A stretch of 64,000 bases of DNA from contig NZ_CP108476.1 in assembly GCF_036226465.1 (NCBI RefSeq), forward strand, positions 4,278,001-4,342,000. Direction: 5' to 3'. Of the stretch, positions 1-8,758 are shown in pieces. Within the stretch, counting starts at the first letter, position 1, and every line of letters starts with the position of its first letter. Under the pieces are notes generated by a model. That model was not told the origin of the DNA, ran no database searches, and was given only the letters and a program-made list of their open reading frames with translations. The position numbers were made by a program, and so were the translations under genes. This DNA is from Kitasatospora sp. NBC_01250 (lineage in GTDB: Bacteria; Actinomycetota; Actinomycetes; Streptomycetales; Streptomycetaceae).

Positions 1-228
1 CGAACGTCCGACACCGTCCTTGGCGTGGGCCATGTGCTTACAGGAGACGACCCAGTTCCGCGTCTTCGCCCCCAGGAGCGCGTCGCCTGACTCTTCCAGA
101 AGGAGGTCGCGCCCGCCATCTGCTCCCCGGCCGGACCACTTAGCCCGGTACCCGAGGGCTAGGGCGACTTCGCGGACCAGTTGCTCCAGTTCTTCGCCGT
201 CCTGTGCCAACTCGTGAAAGTCGAGCAT
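1..228 (-). CDS. Mrr-like restriction endonuclease, N-terminal part (runs off the window)
   Basis: An ATG at 228 opens a minus-strand frame that stays open to the window edge, giving 76 residues with no stop. The frame carries the core of a PD-(D/E)XK nuclease of the Mrr / restriction endonuclease type: a helical start (LEQLVREVALALGYRAKW), then GADGGRDLLL, where the Asp is the expected metal ligand, and after a short strand WVVSCKHM, matching the usual (Q/C)xK active-site strand. Such domains cleave modified or foreign DNA. It lies about 95 bases downstream of the CBASS effector on the same strand, so it may belong to the same defence block. The C-terminus and any fused domain are outside the window, so the full architecture is unknown. 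Confidence 0.75.
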   Translation of the reverse strand, partial: MLDFHELAQDGEELEQLVREVALALGYRAKWSGRGADGGRDLLLEESGDALLGAKTRNWVVSCKHMAHAKDGVGRS

Positions 229-323
229 GGTGCTCCCTACCAGTGAGGTGAAGTGTCTAGTACATGGTGCAAGCGCCCGGCGGACCGACTGGACGGCCAC
301 CTCCTACGGCCCCCGCGACGCCG

Positions 324-1796
324 TCAGGCCTGGATGATGAAGGCGGGTTGGTAGCCATCGTCGATCTTGATGTCCTCGTAGATCACGGTCTCGCACAGCC
401 GGTTCCACCGGTTGCCGAGGAGGACGGCCAGCCCCATCGGGCAGGCGAGGAAGAGGTGCATGCGCCGGAACTGGCGGGTGGTGCTGCGGAGGTGATCGCG
501 GATGCCGACGGCCAGGGCATTGGCGGCGGCACTGTCGGGGACGGAGCCGTCCTTCGCCGTGCTGCTCGGCGGGGTGAGGACGATGAGCTTGGCCACGGGC
601 AGGTTCTGCTCGTGCAGGTAGCGCAGGACGTCGGCGGTGGGGTCCATGGCGATGGCGACGGCGACGGCGAGCTCGTTGCCCTGGCCGATCTCGTGCTCTG
701 CGGCTCCGGGAACCAGGGCGGCACCGAACGGGTCGTTGGTGGACCACAGCTGGCCGCGCTGCACGGCGGCGAGGTCGGTGCCGGTGACCATGCGGAAGGT
801 GGTGCCCACCAGGAACGCCGGCGCGAGCCGGATGCTGCCCGTGACGGACACGGCCACGGTTCCGGCGGGCAGCCGGCCGGGCGCGGCCTCGATGTCGCCC
901 TGCAGCTGGGTCCAGGTGTGGGGCGCCAGGGGGTGGCGCTTGGTGTAGTCGGAGTCGCCATCGAAGCGGTCAACCCAGTCGATGGCGTGGTCGGCGTCCG
1001 GAGCCATCGGGTCCGGCTTGAGGGTGGCGATCGACAGGACCGCCCGGGCGAGGCCCGCCTTCAGGTCCAGCTCGGCGACGGCGCTCTCGACCATCGCCAG
1101 CGTGAGCTCACGCCGGCCTTCACGGACCATCTTGGCGACCCAGCCGGCCCCTTCCTCCAGTGCCCGCTGGTCGCTGCGCAGACCGGCAAGGGCCATCAGC
1201 AGCTGCAGGTGCTCCTGGTACCAGGCCATGTCCAGAGACAGATCGAAGCGCAGCACCGACAGCAGGTCGAGGAGCTCGGCTTCGGTCAGGCCGGCTTCCT
1301 GCGCCCACCAGGCTCGGGCCTTGCCGCGGTTCGACCTGGATCCGTCTGTGCCGGCCTTGGGCATCACGAGGCCGGTACGAGCGTCGCGGCCAGCTACCAG
1401 GATGTCGGCTGGGTCGGCGGCCCGGTTGGTGACCAGGCGCAGGTCGGCGCTGGCTCCGTCGGCGGTCAGCTTCTTCCACGTCCTGGCAATCTTCTTGAGG
1501 ATCGACGGGCCGTCGCTGGTGCTGGGCTTGGTCAGGTACTCCCCGTTGACCGGCGTGGTGCTGTCGACCGTGTACTTGACCTGCTTGTAGGTGTTCGGGG
1601 GCACGTCGCGCAGCAGGACGACGTCGTCAAGGTTGCCCACGTTATCGAGTTCGACGCCGACCGTGCGGACGGGGTTGCGCGAGCGGGTGGCGTTCTCGCG
1701 CAGGAGGGTGAGGCAGGCCTCCCAGGCGACGAGCCACTGGTAGTAGTCGCCGGTGGTGCGGACGCTGGTGGGGCCGGGGGCAGGGAGGTGGGCCAT
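324..1796 (-). CDS. cap4: Cap4-like CBASS effector: nuclease domain plus SAVED domain
   Basis: 490 residues. The N-terminal ~150 residues look like a DUF4297-type PD-(D/E)XK nuclease: YYQW near residue 19, Glu49, DD at 57-58, and a QVK strand at 72-74. The C-terminal ~180 residues fit a SAVED domain, the sensor for cyclic oligonucleotides, ending in the typical pattern HLFLACPMGLAVLLGNRWN followed by a YEDIK strand. In Cap4 proteins, binding of the cyclic nucleotide triggers oligomerisation and indiscriminate DNA cleavage, killing the infected cell. The start codon overlaps the stop of the upstream AAA+ gene (TGATG), so the two are translationally coupled. The effector role rests on domain pattern and operon position; ligand specificity cannot be read from sequence. 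Confidence 0.85.
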   Translation of the reverse strand: MAHLPAPGPTSVRTTGDYYQWLVAWEACLTLLRENATRSRNPVRTVGVELDNVGNLDDVVLLRDVPPNTYKQVKYTVDSTTPVNGEYLTKPSTSDGPSILKKIARTWKKLTADGASADLRLVTNRAADPADILVAGRDARTGLVMPKAGTDGSRSNRGKARAWWAQEAGLTEAELLDLLSVLRFDLSLDMAWYQEHLQLLMALAGLRSDQRALEEGAGWVAKMVREGRRELTLAMVESAVAELDLKAGLARAVLSIATLKPDPMAPDADHAIDWVDRFDGDSDYTKRHPLAPHTWTQLQGDIEAAPGRLPAGTVAVSVTGSIRLAPAFLVGTTFRMVTGTDLAAVQRGQLWSTNDPFGAALVPGAAEHEIGQGNELAVAVAIAMDPTADVLRYLHEQNLPVAKLIVLTPPSSTAKDGSVPDSAAANALAVGIRDHLRSTTRQFRRMHLFLACPMGLAVLLGNRWNRLCETVIYEDIKIDDGYQPAFIIQA

Positions 1797-2716
1797 CAGC
1801 GCTCCTCGGTGAAGACGGGTGTGGGCTCCAGTTCCTCAGCGAGGGCGAGGAGGTCCTCGTCGGTGACGGGCCGGTCAGGGAAGGCGCGGAAGATGGCGGT
1901 CGGGACCAGGCGCTGGGTGAGGTCGGAGAAGGTGTAGCCGGGCCGGTCCTTGGTGGGGCCGGTGAGGTCGGCGACCTTGCGGATGGTCTCCGGCCGAATG
2001 TCGAGCCCGTCGAGCGCCTGGGCGAGCACTGCGTGCCTCTGCTCCCCGCCGGGGCGAGTGAAGGTGAAGGTGGCCGCAGCCCGGCGCATGACGGCGGGGT
2101 CGATGGCGCCGACCCGGTTGGTGCACAGCACGACAACAACCGGGAGACCGGCGCCGGCAAGGCCGTCGATGCCGGCCAGGAACGCGTCGACGCCGGCCCG
2201 GTCCTCGTGGTGCATCTGTTGGGCCTCGCGGGATTGCACCAAGGCGTCGGCCTCGTCGACGACGAGGATCTGCACGGCGCGCGCCCCCTCGGGGCCCGAG
2301 ACGCGCTTGCCCGCCGTGCGCATGTGGCTGAAGGCGTCGCCGATGAGCGAGGTCATCTCGCCGACCAGGCCGCTGCCGCGGGTGGCGAGCTTGAGCCGGT
2401 AGAGGTAGACCGGCAGGTCGAGCCAGTCGGCGAGGTCGCAGCCGAAGGACTCGGCGAGCGCGGACTTGCCGGAGCCGACATCGCCGGCGAAGACGAACAG
2501 CGGCGCCCGGTCCGCGAACAGGGTCAGCGCGGCGACGTCGCCGCCGTGGTGCTCGGCGGCCCAGGACCTCAGCCGACGCGGGTCGGCCAGGAGCGCGGCC
2601 TCCTTGCGCAGGCGCAGCTTCATGTCATCCAGGCCAACCAGGCGGTCGTAGCGGGCACGGCGGGTGGGCTCGGGCAGTTCGACGACGGGGTGGAACAGGT
2701 CGTCCTGGCTGGTCAC
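1796..2716 (-). CDS. cap6: TRIP13-like AAA+ ATPase of CBASS (Cap6)
   Basis: 306 residues with one AAA+ module: Walker A GDVGSGKSALAE near residue 78, Walker B ILVVDEADAL, a sensor-1 asparagine in VVLCTNRVG, and an arginine-finger region (AVMRRAAATF). In type III CBASS a TRIP13/Pch2-like ATPase dissociates the HORMA protein from the CD-NTase and so restrains the system in uninfected cells. It lies directly between the HORMA gene (30 bases upstream) and the effector (one-base overlap), which fits that role. A generic AAA+ ATPase would look similar in isolation; the operon context makes Cap6 the best reading. Confidence 0.85.
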   Translation of the reverse strand: MTSQDDLFHPVVELPEPTRRARYDRLVGLDDMKLRLRKEAALLADPRRLRSWAAEHHGGDVAALTLFADRAPLFVFAGDVGSGKSALAESFGCDLADWLDLPVYLYRLKLATRGSGLVGEMTSLIGDAFSHMRTAGKRVSGPEGARAVQILVVDEADALVQSREAQQMHHEDRAGVDAFLAGIDGLAGAGLPVVVVLCTNRVGAIDPAVMRRAAATFTFTRPGGEQRHAVLAQALDGLDIRPETIRKVADLTGPTKDRPGYTFSDLTQRLVPTAIFRAFPDRPVTDEDLLALAEELEPTPVFTEER

Positions 2717-2746
2717 GTTCTTGTTCCTCCTGCTGGTGGCGCTGAG

Positions 2747-3256
2747 CTAGCGGGCGACGTAGATGTCGCGGGCGACGCCGGTTCCGTTGCGGGCGTAGCC
2801 GTGCCCGGCGGTGGTGGTGCCCGCGAGGGCGCTCGGGGCGGTGCCGGTCGTCCGGGAGAACGGCAGGTTGAGCCCTGTCTTCTCACTGCTGGTCAGGAGT
2901 GAGAAGACAGGGCTGTAGGTCAGGAAGCTGTAGAAGGCGTAGCCGGTGAGGTCGACCGGGTCCGGAAAACTGCCCGGTCGGGAGTCGATGAGCTGGCCGC
3001 CCACCGTGGCCTTGTATCGGAGGCGCATCTTCCAGGTGTTGTTGGCCGTGTCGCGGAAGCCGTAGTCGACAGTGTCGAGGAGTCCGCGGTTTAGGAGGAT
3101 CGCGACCTCCTCGGCGTAGTCCTCGATGCTGTCGAGGCCGGGCTTGCCGTAGAGGTTGTACAGCTGGCGCAGGTCGGCACCGACTCGCCCTCCGACATAG
3201 CGGGCATCGGTGATCGTGAACGTGCCGGACGCGGTTCTGGTGTATGAGCCGGTCAT
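2747..3256 (-). CDS. cap7: Bacterial HORMA-domain protein of CBASS (Cap7)
   Basis: 169 residues. The pattern matches bacterial HORMA family 1: an N-terminal strand FTITDARYVGGRVGADLRQL, then YGKPGLDSIEDYAEEVAILL, the segment LLDTVDYGFRD, and a C-terminal safety-belt-like region with YAFYSFLTYSPVFSLL. In type III CBASS the HORMA protein recognises a phage-linked peptide and then binds and activates the CD-NTase. I chose the ATG at 3256 because it lies two bases after the stop of the CD-NTase gene and starts the conserved region; an in-frame start 14 codons upstream would overlap the previous gene. Homologues are divergent, so the family call relies on pattern plus context. Confidence 0.85.
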   Translation of the reverse strand: MTGSYTRTASGTFTITDARYVGGRVGADLRQLYNLYGKPGLDSIEDYAEEVAILLNRGLLDTVDYGFRDTANNTWKMRLRYKATVGGQLIDSRPGSFPDPVDLTGYAFYSFLTYSPVFSLLTSSEKTGLNLPFSRTTGTAPSALAGTTTAGHGYARNGTGVARDIYVAR

Positions 3257-3258
3257 GG

Positions 3259-4257
3259 TCACGCTCCCGGGAAGGCGGGGCCGAACAGCTCGCGCCATGC
3301 GTCGAGCGCCTCGTCGTTCGAGGAGGCGTAGGCGGCCATCGTGACGGTGTCGAGGGTGGTCTTAGCGTGGTTCACCAGGCGCTGGCGGTCGAGCTCGCTG
3401 TAGCCACGTGCGACGTTGTTCTCGGGGTTAACTGGGTCCCAGACCTGGATAGGCTCCGTCGTCGCCTCCACCTCGTCGGCCTCGTAGTAGTCGGTGAAGA
3501 CGATCGACGTCCGCAGGCCGGTGCGGACGATGTAGGAGAGCACCTGCTCGATCGCCGCCGGGTAGTCGTCGACCTCGAGCGGCTTGCCGTTCCAGCCGTT
3601 GTCCCACAGGTGCGCGACCAGGAGTTCGATCAGGAACGACTTGCAGCGCAGCTGCGTGTCGGCCCCCTTGCTCTCGCGGATCCACGCCTTCAGCAGCCGG
3701 ATCAGCTCCCGGTAACCGTCACCGGCCTGCTCCTTGCGCTTCTCGATGAAGCGCAGGTGCAGCGTGACCGAGGTGAGCACCTTGCGGCCGTCGCTGGTGA
3801 CCAGGTAGCCCCGATCGTCCGGCTCGCCGGTGTACAGCACCGGCACCACGTCGATCTTCAGTCCGCTGCTGTGCATTGTGATGCCGACCGCGTGGTCCGA
3901 CGGCTTGAAGTCGTCCTCGTTCTTCGTCTTGCCGTAGACCTCGATGCAGCGATCCCGCAGCCACGTCAGCATGGTCGAGACGTCGATGTCGGTGTTGGCG
4001 ACGCGCAGGTAGGCGGCGACGTCGGCGTCGGACCCCTCGCTCTTCCGGCGGCGGATCGCCGTGTGCTTGGCCGTGCTGCCGGACGCCCGGAGCTTCACCA
4101 GGTCGAAGTCCGGATGGTCCTTGATGTAGCCCTCCAAGCGCTCCCGGAGGTGGTTGACCTGCCGGCGGCGCTCCTTCGCCTCCTCCTTCGGCACGTTCAC
4201 CTTGCTCTGCGCGAAGGCCTTAAGGACCCCGTGATCGACGTACCGCTCGCCTGCCAT
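3259..4257 (-). CDS. CBASS CD-NTase (cyclic oligonucleotide synthase)
   Basis: About 332 residues from the ATG at 4257. The nucleotidyltransferase signature is complete: G60-S61 (GSTAKHTAI), the metal-binding Asp pair D77-A-D79, and the third acidic residue D136 in KIDVVP. Enzymes of this family make cyclic di- or trinucleotide messengers on phage infection. It is the first gene of a four-gene minus-strand operon with HORMA, TRIP13-like and Cap4-like partners, placing it among HORMA-regulated (type III) systems. A second in-frame ATG at 4263 is equally possible: the GAAGGG ribosome site sits about 4 bases before 4263 and 10 before 4257. The exact Cdn clade and product cannot be decided without alignment. 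Confidence 0.9.
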   Translation of the reverse strand: MAGERYVDHGVLKAFAQSKVNVPKEEAKERRRQVNHLRERLEGYIKDHPDFDLVKLRASGSTAKHTAIRRRKSEGSDADVAAYLRVANTDIDVSTMLTWLRDRCIEVYGKTKNEDDFKPSDHAVGITMHSSGLKIDVVPVLYTGEPDDRGYLVTSDGRKVLTSVTLHLRFIEKRKEQAGDGYRELIRLLKAWIRESKGADTQLRCKSFLIELLVAHLWDNGWNGKPLEVDDYPAAIEQVLSYIVRTGLRTSIVFTDYYEADEVEATTEPIQVWDPVNPENNVARGYSELDRQRLVNHAKTTLDTVTMAAYASSNDEALDAWRELFGPAFPGA

Positions 4258-4419
4258 ACTCATCCACCCTTCACCACCCGGGCGGCCCAAACGGGTCGTA
4301 GAACAGGCATACCACCCGCCACCGACAAACCCGGCCCAAGTTGACAGCGGCACCAAGGCGCTGGATCAGCCGGCCAGCAAGCGGCAGCCCGTCCAGGGGA
4401 GAGCCAAAGTGGTAGCTGG

Positions 4420-4463
4420 AACGGCGGAGACCCGGGCCGCTGAGCGTCCGGGCCTCCGCCGTT
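4420..4463 (-). terminator. Terminator hairpin after hsdR
   Basis: AACGGCGGAG at 4420-4429 pairs perfectly with CTCCGCCGTT at 4454-4463, and an inner CCCGG/CCGGG stem follows after one mismatch. It starts two bases beyond the hsdR stop codon at 4466, so it most likely ends the hsdMSR transcript and insulates CBASS, which begins at 4257. There is no clear U-tract, as is common in high-GC actinobacteria. Confidence 0.75.
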
Positions 4464-4465
4464 CG

Positions 4466-7400
4466 TCAGTCGACGAGGTAGTGGGCTTCGATATAGGCAA
4501 CGGTGGAGTCATACGGCTCCCCCACCGGCTTCAGCATGTAGCGGCGGAAGACCATCGCGGTGGCGCGTCGGGCGCCTCGGTTGCGAGCGTCCGCGTTGTC
4601 CCACGCCCGGGTGAGAGTGCGGGTGACCACCTGGTCGATCTCCTCGGCCAGGTTCCTCTCGGTTACCGTGAGGCCGGTCGGTGCGTGGTCGTGAATGATC
4701 CGCGAAAGGACGCCAACGTGGTCGTCGTCCAGCACGACGACGGCGGTGTCGGGGTGCTTCTCGGCGTCCACGACGGCGCGGGCGATCCGAAGTGCTTCGG
4801 CAAGGAAGTCCAGGGCGTCCTGGGCGCCCTGGATCATCCGGTCTCGTAGCTGCCTTATCCGCTCAGCGAGGGCGGTGTACTTCGCGGAGCCCGGTTCGAC
4901 GCCCTTGTCGAGGGCAGCCTTGATGTGGTCCAGGATCTCCGCCGCGGACGGCGGCCTCTTGCCCTCGTCGTCGCCCTTGTCGGGCTTGGGGTGAACAAGG
5001 GCAAGCAGTTCCTTGAGGATGGCGATGCCCTGGGCGTCCAGGACGAGGGCTTCCTCCTGGGAGGCGGCCACGGAGAAGGAGTGGACGTGGGCGTTGATGA
5101 TCTCAAGGACCATCGGCCCCAACTCGCCCAGACGTTCCTTCCTCTCCTCGTCGGAGGACTTCTTGAACAGGGTCGTGTAGGCGGACCCGAAGAGCGCGAA
5201 GCCGTGCCGATACTTGGTGATCCGAGTGTCCGTGCTGATGAGCGGGTACAGGCGGGCCAGGAGCCGGTAGTTCTTGGTGAATGCCTCGGCCTCGTCAGGG
5301 TTGGAGTCGAGGAAGACGTTTATGGCCCGCACGGCCTCGTATCCGTGGACCGTTAGGTCCAGGCCTTCCACGTTAATGAGACGGTCTTCGATTCGGTCGT
5401 ACGTCTTGCGGAACTCAGCGACCAGCTCCGACAGGTCTGTGACGAACCCGCCACCCCTGCCGGCCCCCTTCGTGGTGGGGTCGACGACGGCCCGCTGGAC
5501 CTCTTCGGCGAGACCGATGTAGTCCACGATCACGCCGGAGGTCTTCACAAACCCGGTCGGGGACACCCAGGTTCGGTTCGGGCGGGTGATCGTCTGGAAC
5601 AGGTTGTGAGCCTTCAACGGCTTGTCGAGGTAGAGGACGCCCTCATTGGGAGCGTCGAAGCCCGTCATCAGCTTCGCGGTCACCACCAAGAAGCAAAGTG
5701 GGTCGTCCGGGGTGAGGAACCGCCGCTTCTGCTCCTCCTCATCAGCCTCGGAGAGCTGGAACGGCCGCATCGCAGCGAGTTCGCCCTTGGCGTCCGAGAC
5801 GGAGATGTTCACCTCGGCGGTGATCCGGTTGTGCTTCCCCACTTCGGCGAGCACCTGCGACGTCTCGAAGCCGGCCAGCAGCTCGTTGATCTTCTCCGTG
5901 TAGGCCACGGCCAGCTCGCGGTTGTAGGCGACGACCTGGGCTTTGAGGCCGTTGCGGTAGGCACTTGTCAGGTAGTGGTCCACGATGTGCTGGCAGACCG
6001 TGTGGACGCGGTCGGGGTTGGCGAAGACTGAGGTGAGGCGCCCGAACTTGCGAGAGAGCGTTTCACGGTCGGGGTCGTCGAGCTCGAACTCGTCGGCGAA
6101 CTCGTCGAATTCGGCTTGCAACGCCTGGTCGTCCATCTCAAAGAGGACAGGGTGGGGCTCCAGCATGACTGGGACGGTCGCCTCGTCCGCCAGGGACCGG
6201 GACACCGAGTACCGGTGCAGCACCCTGTCCTGGTCGCTCTCCTCTCCGAAGAGGGCGAAGGTGTCGGTGGCGAGGTTCCTGATGGGCGTGCCGGTCATGC
6301 CGAAGAACTTCGCGTTCGGCAGCGCTGCGCGCATCTGCCCGGCCAGAGACTTGTCCTTGTCGGACTGGGTGCGGTGTGCCTCGTCGACCAGCACGATGAT
6401 GTTGCCGCGGGTCGACAGATTCGCGCCAGCATCAGCGAACTTGTGGACAGTGGTGGAGATGACACCGCGCACGTCGTCCGCCAGCAGGGAACGCAACGCC
6501 TGGCTGGTGGCGGGCTTGTGGAAGTAGGCGCTCCCCATAGCGGATGTGAACACGCCGGAGGTCTGCCGAACCAGCTGTGTCCGGTCCGAGAGCAGGATGA
6601 TCGTGGGTGACTCAGTGCGGGTGTCGGCCAGTAGCAGCGATGCGGCGAACACCATCAGCAGCGTCTTTCCAGACCCCTGGTGGTGCCAGATCAGGCCCTT
6701 CGACCCGCCCTCCAGGACCCGCTCATGGATCAGGTGTGCGGCCTCCATCTGCGGGTACCGGGGCAGGTACTTGATGTCCGCCCCGCCTCCGGCAGTGTCG
6801 AAGAGGACGAAGTTGGCGAGCATATCCAGGATCGTGGCCGGGTTGAGCAGCAGCTCGACGGAGCGTTTCACGTCGACCTGTCCGGACAGGTTCTCGTCGT
6901 CGTCGGTGGACCGGAACGGCTGCCAGAGGTTCGTGGGCGCGCCGGCAGCACCGAACCGCATCTTCAGCCCGTCGGAGGCTACGACGAAGACGTTGGGGGT
7001 GAAGAACCACGGGTACTCGGCGGCGTACACGTCGTTAATCTCGTGGGCGGCGTCGACCCAGCCGCACTTCGCGGTCGGTGACTTCACCTCGACCACTACC
7101 AGGGGCAGCCCGTTGACCCAGTACACGAGGTCAAACCGGCGGGAGGTCTTGCCGGGGACCGTGATGGTCACCTCGTCAGACACGACCAGCGTGTTGGCCC
7201 TCGGGTGCTCGAAGTCGATGACCTTCAGGGCGTGCCACACACCGTTGGCGTCCCGGAACTCCTTACGCCCCCGCAGCAGGCGTAACACCTGCTCGTTGGC
7301 CCGCACCAGCCCGCCTTCGACAGCGTTGACCGTGGCGACGATCTCCTCGACCACCGCGTCCACGTCGAACCCATCGATAACCCCGGGGTTGAGCCGGACG

Positions 7401-7543
7401 ATGGCGTCCCGCAGCTGGCCTGCGACCACCGTCTGCGTCGTCTCACGCGGCAGCGACCTGCCCGCTGTGAAGCCCCAGCCCATCGGGAGGGACCACTGGA
7501 TCATCAGGTTCTGGAACTCGCGCTCTCGAATGCCCTTCGCCAC
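4466..7543 (-). CDS. hsdR: Type I restriction enzyme, R subunit (nuclease/translocase)
   Basis: 1025 residues, normal length for HsdR. The N-terminal nuclease domain shows D138 (RFDLVYW) and E152-V-K154 (VVVEVKSP). The helicase motor has Walker A HHQGSGKT (K293) and DEAH at 387-390 in VLVDEAHRTQSDKD, followed by motif III MTGTPI and motif VI-like DAPNEGVLYLDKPL. HsdR translocates DNA and cuts far from unmethylated recognition sites. It lies three bases after hsdS and forms one operon with hsdM and hsdS. The gene looks intact, so the system should be active. Confidence 0.97.
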   Translation of the reverse strand: MAKGIREREFQNLMIQWSLPMGWGFTAGRSLPRETTQTVVAGQLRDAIVRLNPGVIDGFDVDAVVEEIVATVNAVEGGLVRANEQVLRLLRGRKEFRDANGVWHALKVIDFEHPRANTLVVSDEVTITVPGKTSRRFDLVYWVNGLPLVVVEVKSPTAKCGWVDAAHEINDVYAAEYPWFFTPNVFVVASDGLKMRFGAAGAPTNLWQPFRSTDDDENLSGQVDVKRSVELLLNPATILDMLANFVLFDTAGGGADIKYLPRYPQMEAAHLIHERVLEGGSKGLIWHHQGSGKTLLMVFAASLLLADTRTESPTIILLSDRTQLVRQTSGVFTSAMGSAYFHKPATSQALRSLLADDVRGVISTTVHKFADAGANLSTRGNIIVLVDEAHRTQSDKDKSLAGQMRAALPNAKFFGMTGTPIRNLATDTFALFGEESDQDRVLHRYSVSRSLADEATVPVMLEPHPVLFEMDDQALQAEFDEFADEFELDDPDRETLSRKFGRLTSVFANPDRVHTVCQHIVDHYLTSAYRNGLKAQVVAYNRELAVAYTEKINELLAGFETSQVLAEVGKHNRITAEVNISVSDAKGELAAMRPFQLSEADEEEQKRRFLTPDDPLCFLVVTAKLMTGFDAPNEGVLYLDKPLKAHNLFQTITRPNRTWVSPTGFVKTSGVIVDYIGLAEEVQRAVVDPTTKGAGRGGGFVTDLSELVAEFRKTYDRIEDRLINVEGLDLTVHGYEAVRAINVFLDSNPDEAEAFTKNYRLLARLYPLISTDTRITKYRHGFALFGSAYTTLFKKSSDEERKERLGELGPMVLEIINAHVHSFSVAASQEEALVLDAQGIAILKELLALVHPKPDKGDDEGKRPPSAAEILDHIKAALDKGVEPGSAKYTALAERIRQLRDRMIQGAQDALDFLAEALRIARAVVDAEKHPDTAVVVLDDDHVGVLSRIIHDHAPTGLTVTERNLAEEIDQVVTRTLTRAWDNADARNRGARRATAMVFRRYMLKPVGEPYDSTVAYIEAHYLVD

Positions 7544-7546
7544 GGC

Positions 7547-8758
7547 TCAGACCTCCAACTCGGCGAACTCAATCTCGATGGTGCGGTCCAACAGCCCCGC
7601 CAGTAGCCCTGCTCTCACAGAACGGAGACGGTGCGCCTCGGCCCGGGTCCCGGAGACGACCTCGCTCATCGCGTCGAGCTCTGCAGCGATCCGCTCTTGG
7701 TCTGCGACGTCTGGAAGGCGCACCGGCATCTGAACTGCACGCATGGCGGTGATGTGTTTGATGTTGGTGCCGCCCGAAATGTCGAGGAACGTGCCCGACT
7801 CGTAGGCCCACAGGCACCAGTGGTTCACGAATGCCGGGACGCTGACACCTTCGACGGCTCGATACCGCATGAGCGTCTTTTGGAAGCAGATCGGTTCTGG
7901 TAGCTCTCCACGCCACATCGCCGGCATACCAACTGCGGACTGGCTTGCGCTGCCTTCGGACACGAGTACATCGCCGGGCACTAGGCCAAACACCTCGCGT
8001 TCCTTCGGGTCGAAGTTCATCTCCAACACGTCGGTCAGGTCGAGCGTCCCATACCCCACGTTGGCGGAACGCAAGTACGGTGTCATGTACGGCCCCGTGG
8101 CGTACTTCGGCGCCCGCTGTCGCCCCATCGTAATCTCGAACGCCTCGTCAGCACGGACTGCCGGAGCACCCTGGTCGTTGACCAGACCGGTGCGAAGTCG
8201 TCGCAGCACCACATGCAGCGCCTCGGCCTCGGCGTCGAGTGCGGTGATCTGGTCGTCCACCGCAACAATGACCTCGACGATCCGCTCCTGGGTGGACAGC
8301 GGCGGTAGCGTAATAGCGAGGGACCGCAGCTTCGCCTGGTTGAGGTGAGCGATCGTCGTCTTCGTGACCAGCGTGTCGAGATGACCTCGCCTCACTACGT
8401 TCTCCAGCCCCAGGGCGATGAAATCGGGAGATGCTGGGGCGTCAGCGCGAAGACGGACGCGGTGCAGGGCGTTCTGGAAGTAGATACCGTCCAGGTCATC
8501 GCGGACCAGCGCGAGCCGCCCAACTTCGCCACCCTCACAGAGCAGGATATCGCCGGCGCAGAGTCGGTACTTGTCCTGTTCCGCCTCGTTAAACGACATT
8601 GTGTTGAGGCCGGTGGAGGTGATGCGGTGCCACTGGACGTTCACGTTCCGAAGGTACGGGAACCCGTCTACATCCTTTCCACTGCCCTTTGGGAGCGTCT
8701 TCCCGAGGAGTGTGTCGGCGACTTCCCCGAGCCGCGTCTCAATCCACGTCTCACTCAT
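7547..8758 (-). CDS. hsdS: Type I restriction-modification specificity subunit
   Basis: 403 residues with the two-fold layout of HsdS. The first target-recognition domain starts WIETRLGEVADTLLGKTLPK and ends in the conserved helix region LPPLSTQERIVEVI. A second, more divergent domain ends MPVRLPDVADQERIAAELD before a C-terminal helix. HsdS sets the recognition site for both methylation and restriction. The ATG at 8758 is preferred because it overlaps the end of hsdM by eight bases (ATGAGTGA), the usual coupling for this pair; an upstream in-frame start would lie deep inside hsdM. The recognition sequence cannot be predicted from sequence alone. Confidence 0.95.
   Translation of the reverse strand: MSETWIETRLGEVADTLLGKTLPKGSGKDVDGFPYLRNVNVQWHRITSTGLNTMSFNEAEQDKYRLCAGDILLCEGGEVGRLALVRDDLDGIYFQNALHRVRLRADAPASPDFIALGLENVVRRGHLDTLVTKTTIAHLNQAKLRSLAITLPPLSTQERIVEVIVAVDDQITALDAEAEALHVVLRRLRTGLVNDQGAPAVRADEAFEITMGRQRAPKYATGPYMTPYLRSANVGYGTLDLTDVLEMNFDPKEREVFGLVPGDVLVSEGSASQSAVGMPAMWRGELPEPICFQKTLMRYRAVEGVSVPAFVNHWCLWAYESGTFLDISGGTNIKHITAMRAVQMPVRLPDVADQERIAAELDAMSEVVSGTRAEAHRLRSVRAGLLAGLLDRTIEIEFAELEV

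Noticed and set aside
264..1937. Long plus-strand open frame opposite the CBASS effector
   Set aside because: Translation is Gly/Val/Arg-rich without domain logic and mirrors the real minus-strand gene; typical antisense frame in high-GC DNA.
3244..4344. Plus-strand open frame opposite the CD-NTase
   Set aside because: No protein-like pattern; the minus strand has intact catalytic motifs.
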